NCBI GenBank assembly: GCA_016840945.1
Contig: JAEORJ010000278.1
Span: 1 to 15,179, forward strand
DNA from: Candidatus Gerdarchaeota archaeon
Lineage (GTDB): Archaea > Asgardarchaeota > Heimdallarchaeia > JABLTI01
DNA: 15,179 nucleotides
Direction of reading: 5' to 3'
Below the pieces are notes generated by a model that was not told where the DNA came from, did no database searches, and saw only the letters and a list, made by a program, of their open reading frames with translations. This document shows positions 6,407-13,255 of the stretch, piece by piece (the first letter of the stretch is position 1; each line of letters opens with the position of its first letter). The position numbers were made by a program, and so were the translations under genes.

Positions 6407-7768
6407 TTAATCTATATTGAAATAATCAGTGATTTTTTTTTGTTGTAAAGTATCAGTGATTAATCTGCTATTTTGCTTCCAAATATCAAGTTTGATATTC
6501 ATTTTCTCTTTTACATGTTCTAGAACTTCTTTGAAAGTATTAACTTTCAATGGTTTTGATTTTAATGCGTTTTTAACATTCTCTCTAACATTCCAAACTC
6601 CGACAGGCATGATATACCCAGGGCGGATTTCTCTTAAAATACATACACCAGCCTGTTTTCGCTCTTTCTTTAGATAATCATTTACTGCTAAACGAGCTGC
6701 ATAATAACAACCACCGATTCTGGCATATGTTGTTCTTCCTTGATATCCTTCCCAATCACCAAACATTTTGATATCTTGATCAAAAGGATTCCAAATAGTG
6801 CCTGGAAACCAAGCCTCTATACACTCGTATTTCCATTTTTCAGGTAACATAATGATTTGAAAACAATTATCAAGGTAATTACTCTCAAAAATTTGGAATT
6901 CATTTATTGTAGGAAATTCCTTGACTTCTTTCATAAATTCTTTGGATAATAAACTATCAACAGCAGTTATGCTCCATCTGGTAGGCACTAATTTTCTTTG
7001 ATTTTTAATACCAAATGAACCAACAGAAAATGCCTTTTGAATAGTTGAAAGTCTAATATTGTCTTTATATAAATTGATTACAGCATCAGCTGATTTCAAA
7101 TCAGTATCGTTATTAGCTTTCTCTATTTGTTTTTCAACTTTTACATTTCCTTCAAGTTTAAAATTCTTGATAACTGCAGAAGGGCCCATAGGTTGAACAT
7201 CAGCGTTAAGAGTAAAAGAAGGATTAGGTTTGGAATCAAATGATAAATCGACATCAACAGAACGTTCTGTTAGACCAAGAAGTTGAGTTTGCTCAAGTAT
7301 TTTTCCTCCATCTTTGATTTTTTTAACATTTACTTGAGATTTTGCTCTTACTAATTGAAATCGCATATCAATGATTTCTTCCATTGATTTACCAAACCAA
7401 GATTCTGGAAGATCAAGTAAACTAGTATCACCTTTAATTGGCGGAACAAGTGGACCTACAAATACATCTGGATAACCATAATGCCCAACAAAAACACTGG
7501 GAGGTGAAGCTCCTTCTAAAGCATCTTTATCATATAATGGTTTTATCTTTAAATAAGATTGAATTCGTGCAAGTAATGGGCAACTTTTCTTTCCACAAAG
7601 CATTTTACCAGCTTTACAAATGCTACATTTACTTGTTAAACCAACATTAGATTCTATTTCGGAAACACTAACATTGGAGGTGGTTTCAGTAGTTTTTATT
7701 GCTTCTGCTAACCAAGGTAGAGACTTACCTGAATGTCTAACAACCTTAAGCTCTTTGCTTTTTAACAA
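6407..7768 (-). CDS. nreA: Nre family archaeal DNA repair protein with PIP box
   Basis: A 453-residue protein matching the archaeal Nre family along its length. The N-terminal zinc site is C48-x2-C51-x6-C58-x4-C63 (CSICKAGKMLCGKKSCPLL). It is followed by the diagnostic SPPSVFVGHYGYPDVFVGPLVPP, GDTS and LPESW blocks (about 88-125). The C-terminal domain has ECIEAWFPGTIWNP, the GDWEGYQGRTTYA block, GGCYYAARLAV and ILREIRPGYIMPVGVWNVRE. The protein ends in a PCNA-interacting peptide, Q443-K-K-I446-T-D-Y449-F450, three residues from the C-terminus. In Haloferax volcanii, NreA acts with PCNA in repair of mitomycin-C-type damage; the enzymatic activity of the family is not settled to my knowledge. 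The start is TTG with GGTG 9 bases upstream; an in-frame TGA two codons before excludes a longer product. It follows the ATC hydrolase-like gene by about 105 bases and precedes the RING-like gene. Confidence 0.93.
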   Translation of the reverse strand: MLKSKELKVVRHSGKSLPWLAEAIKTTETTSNVSVSEIESNVGLTSKCSICKAGKMLCGKKSCPLLARIQSYLKIKPLYDKDALEGASPPSVFVGHYGYPDVFVGPLVPPIKGDTSLLDLPESWFGKSMEEIIDMRFQLVRAKSQVNVKKIKDGGKILEQTQLLGLTERSVDVDLSFDSKPNPSFTLNADVQPMGPSAVIKNFKLEGNVKVEKQIEKANNDTDLKSADAVINLYKDNIRLSTIQKAFSVGSFGIKNQRKLVPTRWSITAVDSLLSKEFMKEVKEFPTINEFQIFESNYLDNCFQIIMLPEKWKYECIEAWFPGTIWNPFDQDIKMFGDWEGYQGRTTYARIGGCYYAARLAVNDYLKKERKQAGVCILREIRPGYIMPVGVWNVRENVKNALKSKPLKVNTFKEVLEHVKEKMNIKLDIWKQNSRLITDTLQQKKITDYFNID

Positions 7769-7794
7769 ATATCAGTGCACCATTTCTAGAGGTG
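7769..7794 (-). promoter_or_regulatory. nreA ribosome binding site with possible masking stem
   Basis: Minus-strand GGTG (7781-7778) lies 9 bases before TTG 7768. A CACC at 7794-7791, within ATCACCTC, could pair with that GGTG across a 9-base loop, or mimic the anti-SD end of 16S rRNA. The stem is only four pairs, so regulation is speculative. Confidence 0.4.
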
Positions 7795-7873
7795 ATTCTT
7801 TAAAAATTTAAGAAAAAACTAGAGAGGTAAACGAAAGTAAAAAAGAAATAATTGAATTTTGGTTAATAAAAAC

Positions 7874-8737
7874 TCAATCATTTACTTTCATATTATCCCA
7901 GAATTCTTTAGGTGGATGTATGAGGCTATAATCAACTCGAGTATCGTGAATTACTCTTGAACAATATGGGTCACCTTGTGCAATTGTGTGTTCCATCGTT
8001 AGAATAAATTGCTTATTACTTACTTTAACACGCTCATAATCACCATAACAACAAATAAGGTATTTGATTTCCTTATCAGGTAAATCCTCTAATACATCAA
8101 TCCATGAACAACAAAGATTTTTGTAAGCATATTTTCCATCACCAATAACACCAAAAACAATAACCCATTCTGAAGGATTATTAACCATCTTAATACTTCT
8201 CTGATAGATCTCTTCTACACTTTCAACTCTATTTTCAAGATCTTTTTGTTCTTCAATGAAAAATTCTGTAATAAACCGTTTATATAATTTAATGGCATTT
8301 TCTCTTCCAAGTGTCTCTATCAATACTAGTAGGTTGTAATACCTCGGATGTAAAAATGAGAGCAAGTAATTTCTGTTAGGAATAGTGTATTTATCATTAA
8401 ACCAATCAATTTCATCCTTAATATTGAGTAATTTAAGGAAGTAATTTAGAATGGCTTTTGCTAATTCTTGGTGTTTTTGTAAAAGTGATAAATTTGATAT
8501 TATTTTCTTTAAAGTAAGATTGCTTTTTTTCATCCAATCCTCTGTTATCATGCTGTTGTATTTTTCAGAAAGATTTTTGACATAACTATCATATTTTTTA
8601 GGATAGTATTTTTCTACAAGTTTTAGTAGAAAATTTAAACGCTTTAATGGTTCTCTTTGAGCCCATTCTATTGGTTGTATTTCTCTTGGTATTTCCATAA
8701 CATTCTCTTTAAATTCGCCAATTTGCATGAATTTCAT
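7874..8737 (-). CDS. L-2-amino-thiazoline-4-carboxylic acid (ATC) hydrolase family protein
   Basis: A 287-residue soluble protein. The N-terminal two thirds are helical with frequent Lys, Leu and aromatic residues (for example NFLLKLVEKYYPKKYDSYV at about 35-53). The C-terminal third carries the ATC hydrolase-family pattern: NLCCSWIDVLEDL (C209/C210), IKYLICCYGDYERV (C229/C230), then MEHTIAQGDPYCSRVIHDTR with G255-D256, C259 and H264-D265. Named bacterial members open the thiazoline ring on the way to L-cysteine, but most archaeal family members have no tested activity, so substrate specificity should not be assumed. The ATG start is supported by a GAGGG site about 9 bases upstream. The gene is divergent from the M28 peptidase across about 160 bases and is first in the minus-strand run that continues with nreA. 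Confidence 0.65.
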   Translation of the reverse strand: MKFMQIGEFKENVMEIPREIQPIEWAQREPLKRLNFLLKLVEKYYPKKYDSYVKNLSEKYNSMITEDWMKKSNLTLKKIISNLSLLQKHQELAKAILNYFLKLLNIKDEIDWFNDKYTIPNRNYLLSFLHPRYYNLLVLIETLGRENAIKLYKRFITEFFIEEQKDLENRVESVEEIYQRSIKMVNNPSEWVIVFGVIGDGKYAYKNLCCSWIDVLEDLPDKEIKYLICCYGDYERVKVSNKQFILTMEHTIAQGDPYCSRVIHDTRVDYSLIHPPKEFWDNMKVND

Positions 8738-8888
8738 TTTAGTTCCCTCTTTTGATAATATTTAGTTAACTGAAATAAAACTACTGGAATTGCTAAAGTA
8801 ATTATGATTTTAATTATTGCCATTAGATGGAATAATTTTGGATTAGATAGGTTTTTTATTAATTGAAAGAATAAAAATAAGTATTACT
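8738..8888. promoter_or_regulatory. Divergent promoter region between ATC hydrolase-like and M28 genes
   Basis: About 150 bases between two outward-reading starts, so promoters for both strands must lie here. A plus-strand T/A stretch at 8852-8861 sits about 40-50 bases before the M28 start. On the minus strand, TTTTATTT is a weak TATA candidate about 40 bases before ATG 8737. No clear operator or dyad is seen. Confidence 0.35.
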
Positions 8889-8900
8889 GGTGTGGTTCAT
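8889..8900 (+). promoter_or_regulatory. GGTG ribosome binding site that selects TTG 8901
   Basis: GGTG at 8889-8892 is 8 bases before TTG 8901, the same geometry as at 1858/1870. The GTG at 8892 that opens the longest frame overlaps this site, so it is more likely part of the SD than the start. Confidence 0.55.
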
Positions 8901-10196
8901 TTGGAAGAAAAATTAACTGCATATAATGAGCTAACAGATGAAGCATTTAATTATATTAAGCATATTTGTGACATTTTTGGACCAAGAATTTCAGGTACTA
9001 ATGAAGAAAAAGAAGCCTTAAATGATTTAGAGAAAAATATGAAAGAATTCGCTGATTTTACTTATTTTGATACTTACAAACTATATCCTACTTTCTATCC
9101 AGGTGGAATTGCACTAATATTCAGTATTTTGGTTATTATTTCTTCTCTGACCTTTTTTCTTAGAGATTTTTGGATTTTTATCTCAATGATACTACCAATT
9201 TTAGCATTATTTGTATTGTTTATTTCCTTAGTGAAAATGAAATATTGGTTTGCTTTATTTGCTAAGAAAGGAATTAGCCATAATGCTACCGCTCGCATCC
9301 TACCCAAAAGTGACCACAGTGATATGCCTGTTAAGAAAAAGGTCATCATTGCTGGCCATATGGATCGTGCTTTTCAGATGAGAATTACAAGGTTCGGTGA
9401 GAAAGCAATGCTTTTTTTTATTACTTCAATTATTTATGCTATCATTATCACTTTACTTTCAATCGTTAAATTAATACAAGTCATTAATCTACAGTATATT
9501 ATAACATTCAGTATTTTCGCTTTAACATGGATAGATATTATTCATCTAGTGTTATCTGTTATTTTTCTTCCAGTACTAATAATCACTGTTCATGGTTTTA
9601 GTGGCGGTAAACCAGTATTAGGTGCGAATGACAATTTATCAGGTGTTGCTGTAGCGTTAGTAGTTGGAAAATATTTTTCTCAGAAGCAAAATCGATTAAA
9701 GAATACTGAAATATGGATTGGTGCGTTTGGTAGTGAAGAATGTGGAGAAAGAGGTTCTGATTATTTCATAAAAAAATACAAAAAAATGGACTTACTTGAT
9801 AATTGCATTGCGATTATACCAGAATCTGTAGGTGCGGGAACACATCTAGCAATTTTAACTAAGGAATTGATGCATTTAGTTACACATGATGTTGAAGTTT
9901 GTAATGCTTTAGAAAAAGGTTACCAATCATTTGTTGAAGAAGTCGGGATTGATAATGCTATCCCTTGTAGAATTGCTCCTGATTTAAAGATGGGAGCTTC
10001 TGATGGAGGTCGATTTGCATTAGCTGGTTATCCATCATCAACTTTATTAGCATATGAAGGAAAACTAATGAAACCACCAAATTGGCATGAAGAGACAGAT
10101 GATCCTCAGCATTTAAATTGGAAAACTCTTAGAACTGCAATTGGACTTTATATCCATTCTTTGAAAGAATTAGATAAAAAAGAAGAAGACCCTTAA
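8901..10196 (+). CDS. Membrane-embedded M28 family zinc aminopeptidase
   Basis: A 431-residue protein when started at TTG 8901. The N-terminus has the M28 lead-in FGPRISGTNEEKEALNDL. A hydrophobic pair of helices follows at about 68-87 and 90-112. The two-zinc site is complete: GHMD (H153, D155), GANDN (D244), SEECGERGSD (E279/E280, the general base and a ligand), IPESVG (E308) and NWHEETDD (H396). Two or three further membrane helices (about 168-192 and 197-232) lie between the H-x-D and ND motifs, so the catalytic domain is interrupted by membrane segments. The family removes N-terminal residues from peptides or acts on other amides; here it would work at the membrane face, and the side depends on the helix count. 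It converges on the lipid kinase gene with a 10-base gap. Confidence 0.85.
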   Translation: MEEKLTAYNELTDEAFNYIKHICDIFGPRISGTNEEKEALNDLEKNMKEFADFTYFDTYKLYPTFYPGGIALIFSILVIISSLTFFLRDFWIFISMILPILALFVLFISLVKMKYWFALFAKKGISHNATARILPKSDHSDMPVKKKVIIAGHMDRAFQMRITRFGEKAMLFFITSIIYAIIITLLSIVKLIQVINLQYIITFSIFALTWIDIIHLVLSVIFLPVLIITVHGFSGGKPVLGANDNLSGVAVALVVGKYFSQKQNRLKNTEIWIGAFGSEECGERGSDYFIKKYKKMDLLDNCIAIIPESVGAGTHLAILTKELMHLVTHDVEVCNALEKGYQSFVEEVGIDNAIPCRIAPDLKMGASDGGRFALAGYPSSTLLAYEGKLMKPPNWHEETDDPQHLNWKTLRTAIGLYIHSLKELDKKEEDP

Positions 10197-10204
10197 TTAA
10201 AGGG
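10190..10204. terminator. Small hairpin between convergent M28 and lipid kinase genes
   Basis: CCCTT (10190-10194) and AAGGG (10200-10204) form a perfect 5-base stem with a 5-base loop that includes the M28 stop codon. It is the most G+C-rich element of the junction and could serve either strand, but no long U tract follows it. Confidence 0.35.
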
Positions 10205-10206
10205 CT

Positions 10207-11154
10207 TTATTGATATTTTAAATAATTATTATCAGAAAAAGCGTTGCAGTTTAACCAACCTTCACGCTCCAATACTATATCTGACATTTTTAATATCTTT
10301 AGTTTTTTAGGTAGACAAGTAAAGGTGTGTGGTAAGGGTCCAAGATATTCACCCATGACATGGCCATAGACTTTCTTGTTTGATAGGTTGCTAATTGTAA
10401 CTGTTTTTCCTCTTAAAATTTCGACTTTAGGATTCGTAAGATGAGTACCTTTTCCTAATTTAGCAGAAGTTGATAAGGTTTCAAAAAAGCCTGTATTTCC
10501 AACTATCATTATATCTAATAAACCGTCATCCATAACAGCATTGGGTGTAACCTTCATTCCTCCGCCTATACGTTGGCCATTACCGACCATTGTAGTAAGT
10601 GATTTTAATTCTTTAACAATAGTTCCATTATCAATATCAATCTTCATATGTCGAGGACGATATCTAAAAATTGACCGTAAAAGAGCTAAATTATAGATTT
10701 GTACTTTTTTGCTTACAACTTGTTCTGAAACATCAGCATCTATGCCTACACCTGCAATACCCATGCTATAACGTTCACCATTGTTTATTTCGATAACATC
10801 TATCAAACGGTATTCTTTATTCTGAAGCATTTCAATTACGTCTTCAATGTTTTTAGTTTGACGAATATTGTAAGCATTATCATTACCTCGACCAAAGGGT
10901 ATGATACCAAAAATGCTCTTGAAACCTGCTTGTCCTATGCCTGATACTACTTCATTAATGGTGCCATCGCCACCATAAGAAAGTACAATATCATGATCTT
11001 TCGAAGCTTCTTTAGCAAGTTGAATACCATGACCAATTTCATTGGTCCATTCAATTTCAAAATCAATATTAGCTTCATTCAAAGCTTTTTCATAAATAGG
11101 CCATTTCTTTCTTGCCTTCCCACCGTTACTTGTGGGATTAGCTATAATCTTCAC
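10207..11154 (-). CDS. Diacylglycerol kinase catalytic-domain (YegS/DagK/LCB5-like) lipid kinase
   Basis: A 315-residue cytoplasmic, probably membrane-associated lipid kinase. The N-terminal nucleotide domain has NPTSNGG (6-12) and the family signature GGDGTINEVVSG (61-72). Residues 86-92 read PFGRGND, where most homologues have P-x-GTGND. The C-terminal beta-sandwich has MGIAGVGIDADVS, the glycine-rich GNGQRIGGGMKVTPNAVMDDGLLD block and GEYLGPLPHTF. By family it transfers phosphate from ATP to a lipid hydroxyl; in an archaeon the acceptor could be an isoprenoid diether lipid precursor, a polyprenol or a recycled diacylglycerol-like lipid (inference). The GTG start is set by AGGAGATA ending 7 bases upstream (11161-11168). 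The C-terminal tail after about residue 290 is longer than in bacterial YegS and ends in an Asn/Tyr-rich stretch. Confidence 0.9.
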   Translation of the reverse strand: MKIIANPTSNGGKARKKWPIYEKALNEANIDFEIEWTNEIGHGIQLAKEASKDHDIVLSYGGDGTINEVVSGIGQAGFKSIFGIIPFGRGNDNAYNIRQTKNIEDVIEMLQNKEYRLIDVIEINNGERYSMGIAGVGIDADVSEQVVSKKVQIYNLALLRSIFRYRPRHMKIDIDNGTIVKELKSLTTMVGNGQRIGGGMKVTPNAVMDDGLLDIMIVGNTGFFETLSTSAKLGKGTHLTNPKVEILRGKTVTISNLSNKKVYGHVMGEYLGPLPHTFTCLPKKLKILKMSDIVLEREGWLNCNAFSDNNYLKYQ

Positions 11155-11160
11155 TGTAAG

Positions 11161-11168
11161 TATCTCCT
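11161..11168 (-). promoter_or_regulatory. Shine-Dalgarno site AGGAGATA of the lipid kinase gene
   Basis: Minus-strand AGGAGATA, 6 bases upstream of GTG 11154, decides this non-ATG start. Confidence 0.65.
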
Positions 11169-11181
11169 GTTTATTTCAACG

Positions 11182-11196
11182 TTCGTTTAACACGAA
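11182..11196. repeat. Short inverted repeat TTCGT-N5-ACGAA in the lipid kinase leader
   Basis: A perfect 5-base dyad with a 5-base spacer, about 30 bases before the lipid kinase start, with more G and C than the surrounding DNA. It could be a regulator site or a leader hairpin; chance is also possible. Confidence 0.3.
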
Positions 11197-11250
11197 GTTT
11201 GTTATTTTTAATTATAATTAAGTTTAAAGTGTTTTTGGTTTACTAAATGA

Positions 11251-11286
11251 TTTATTTTTAAATAAAAACTAAACAAGTAAAAAACC
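11251..11286 (-). terminator. Candidate U-tract terminator after the beta-propeller surface protein gene
   Basis: On the minus strand, a six-base T run at 11286-11281, about 25 bases past the stop codon, is followed by a second T run and an A/T inverted repeat (arms 11251-11257 and 11260-11266). Confidence 0.3.
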
Positions 11287-11308
11287 AAAGTTGTTAATTT
11301 TCACTATC

Positions 11309-13105
11309 TTATTTTTTGTTTTTATGTTTTTGTTTTTGGAAAATTAACATTATTGTAAGGTTAACAAAAATAGGTATCAAGTAGTAAACATTTGTATCAT
11401 TTGTGCTTGAAGGAGGTGGAGAGGTTGTGTTCAAGGGTTCTTGATAAATGAATTTTAGAATCAGAGTAGATTGTGTGACAATTAAATCATTATTAATTGT
11501 TTCAAAGATAGCTGAATTATCTATACCCCGATTATTGATAGCAAAAGTTACTCTTAAACCTTCATCTAAGAGCCAAATTTCTAAGTCATCATTTCGACCA
11601 ATTAAAATACCATTTTCAATTGAGCTGTAACATAAAGGTGGTTCCACAACAAAATTAGGGCCATAAATACCTGTAAAATTAGCGAAATAAGTTGTAACAA
11701 TTTCTACCTCATTGCTACCATCAGGTATTTTATATAAAGTATTATTATAAGCTTCATAGATGAATAAATTACCACTATGATCAACAGTTGCTACAGTTTT
11801 TGTAGTATTTGTAAAAGTAAATATTTTTGAATATCCTAAGGGGTTCTCAATTGGTAAACGATAAATACTGGATTTATTTAGTAACAAATCTTCTGTTAAA
11901 AGTATAATATCATTGTTCTTCCGATCATAATATATTGATTTACCATATTCAAGAATTTCATTACTGAACCAATAGACCATTGAACCATCATAAAACACTT
12001 TTGTTAATGTAACTGTATCATTTGTAAGCAAAGCATAAATATTATTACTATCATCCAACAGAAGTTTACCAATAGTGAAATTATCTATTGCTTTAGTGAA
12101 CAATATTGGTTCATCAATACTAATTTGGTAAAGTTCATTTTCGATGGAATAGATTACTGTTCCGTTATTTGTTTCAATGATAGTATTTGAATTAACTATT
12201 GGTGTAAGATAATTTGCTTCAGTTAAAATTGGATTATAACCTATTAGACAACCGCCAACACTCCCACCTGCAATAAATGAATTAATTTTAGCAAACCAGG
12301 TTAAAGAACTCATACCACCTTTTGAACTATATAATAATTCATAGGTTCCATATTGGTATTTGTAAAATCCTCTTTCATTCCCATCAGCTGTCATACTATA
12401 TAGAATATCATTATCATCTACAGCAATTCCTATGACTTCTTGTGTACCTGGTAAACCAATACCAGTTCTAATTAAAGTAATGCCTAATGATGATAAATTC
12501 AAAAATGAGATAGACCCGAGATATGTTTCAGTATAGCAAAGAATGCTTTGGTTATTATTAAGAACCATTTGACTGCATCCTTGAATATTTGTTAATATTG
12601 TAGCCAAATAATTTGCATCTAAGTCAAATTGTAAAATGTCAGTATTATCAAATAGTGATCCGCAATAAAATGAATCGTCTATAGGATTTACTGCAATCTC
12701 ACTAAGAGGTTGAGGATAAGTGTAATTTTTTAGAAAAGTTATCGCACTAGAAGTTATGGTGTAAAAACCATTATTTGAAATACCAATTAATCGATTGTGG
12801 TTTGGTTGATACTCAATATCTGAGAAATCTAAAGTACCTGTTGAGATATATTCAAAAAGATCCCCAAATTCATCCATTCTCATTATGATATGATTGAGAT
12901 TATCTGCAAAATACAAGTCACCATTCTCACCAACACAAATTGGCCCAGGTGGATGATCAATTTCATATAATGGTAACACATCCCATCCTAGTCTAACATT
13001 TAACATGGATTCTGTATCAGCACTTACTTTAATGTGAAAATTATTTGAACTTAAAGTTAAAATGGCTATTAACATTATTGCAAATAATCTGTTTAATTTC
13101 AACAA
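11309..13105 (-). CDS. Secreted, membrane-anchored beta-propeller-like (NHL-like) surface protein
   Basis: A 598-residue protein when started at TTG 13105, which has GGTG 9 bases upstream; the longest frame starts at a GTG inside that GGTG. The N-terminus is a signal peptide (MLKLNRLFAIMLIAILTLSS). Repeating blade-like units follow to about residue 530, each with a turn of the type VGENGDLYFADN, VDDNDILYSM, LDDSNNIYALL, or VDHSGNLFIYEA; these resemble NHL or SMP-30-like propeller blades. Asn-x-Ser/Thr sequons are frequent, as expected for an exported archaeal glycoprotein. The end is a Thr/Ser/Pro stalk (NTTSPPPSSTNDT), a single transmembrane helix (YYLIPIFVNLTIMLIF) and a basic tail, so the body should lie outside the cell. 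Function is unknown; ligand or protein binding is the usual role. It sits about 150 bases downstream of another anchored surface protein gene on the same strand. Confidence 0.75.
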   Translation of the reverse strand: MLKLNRLFAIMLIAILTLSSNNFHIKVSADTESMLNVRLGWDVLPLYEIDHPPGPICVGENGDLYFADNLNHIIMRMDEFGDLFEYISTGTLDFSDIEYQPNHNRLIGISNNGFYTITSSAITFLKNYTYPQPLSEIAVNPIDDSFYCGSLFDNTDILQFDLDANYLATILTNIQGCSQMVLNNNQSILCYTETYLGSISFLNLSSLGITLIRTGIGLPGTQEVIGIAVDDNDILYSMTADGNERGFYKYQYGTYELLYSSKGGMSSLTWFAKINSFIAGGSVGGCLIGYNPILTEANYLTPIVNSNTIIETNNGTVIYSIENELYQISIDEPILFTKAIDNFTIGKLLLDDSNNIYALLTNDTVTLTKVFYDGSMVYWFSNEILEYGKSIYYDRKNNDIILLTEDLLLNKSSIYRLPIENPLGYSKIFTFTNTTKTVATVDHSGNLFIYEAYNNTLYKIPDGSNEVEIVTTYFANFTGIYGPNFVVEPPLCYSSIENGILIGRNDDLEIWLLDEGLRVTFAINNRGIDNSAIFETINNDLIVTQSTLILKFIYQEPLNTTSPPPSSTNDTNVYYLIPIFVNLTIMLIFQKQKHKNKK

Positions 13106-13118
13106 AATAAAAAACACC
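13106..13118 (-). promoter_or_regulatory. GGTG ribosome binding site that selects TTG 13105
   Basis: Minus-strand GGTG (13118-13115) is 9 bases before TTG 13105. Using this start gives a compact signal peptide and matches the start geometry of three other genes in the window. Confidence 0.5.
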
Positions 13119-13144
13119 AGTTAAACAATTATATCTTTACTTTT

Positions 13145-13171
13145 AAACCATTTTTATTTTTAATATGGTTT
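13145..13171. repeat. Inverted repeat AAACCAT-N13-ATGGTTT upstream of the beta-propeller gene
   Basis: A perfect 7-base dyad (13145-13151 and 13165-13171) with an all-A/T spacer, 40-66 bases before the TTG start on the minus strand. That is where the TATA/BRE region would be expected, so an operator is possible. On the plus strand it is followed by T-rich sequence, but no plus-strand gene ends here. Confidence 0.4.
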
Positions 13172-13255
13172 TACTTTTTTCTTGACTTACAGATTAAACA
13201 AGATTAATTTAGATATTTACATTTTGTTATTTTAGCATTTTTTTAAAAGAAATAA

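Noticed and set aside
7791..7796. Plus-strand GGTGAT as a ribosome binding site
   Set aside because: No plausible plus-strand gene follows; the region is the minus-strand nreA leader.
11448..11630. 60-residue plus-strand open frame
   Set aside because: Antisense shadow within the propeller gene; no ribosome site and no recognisable content.
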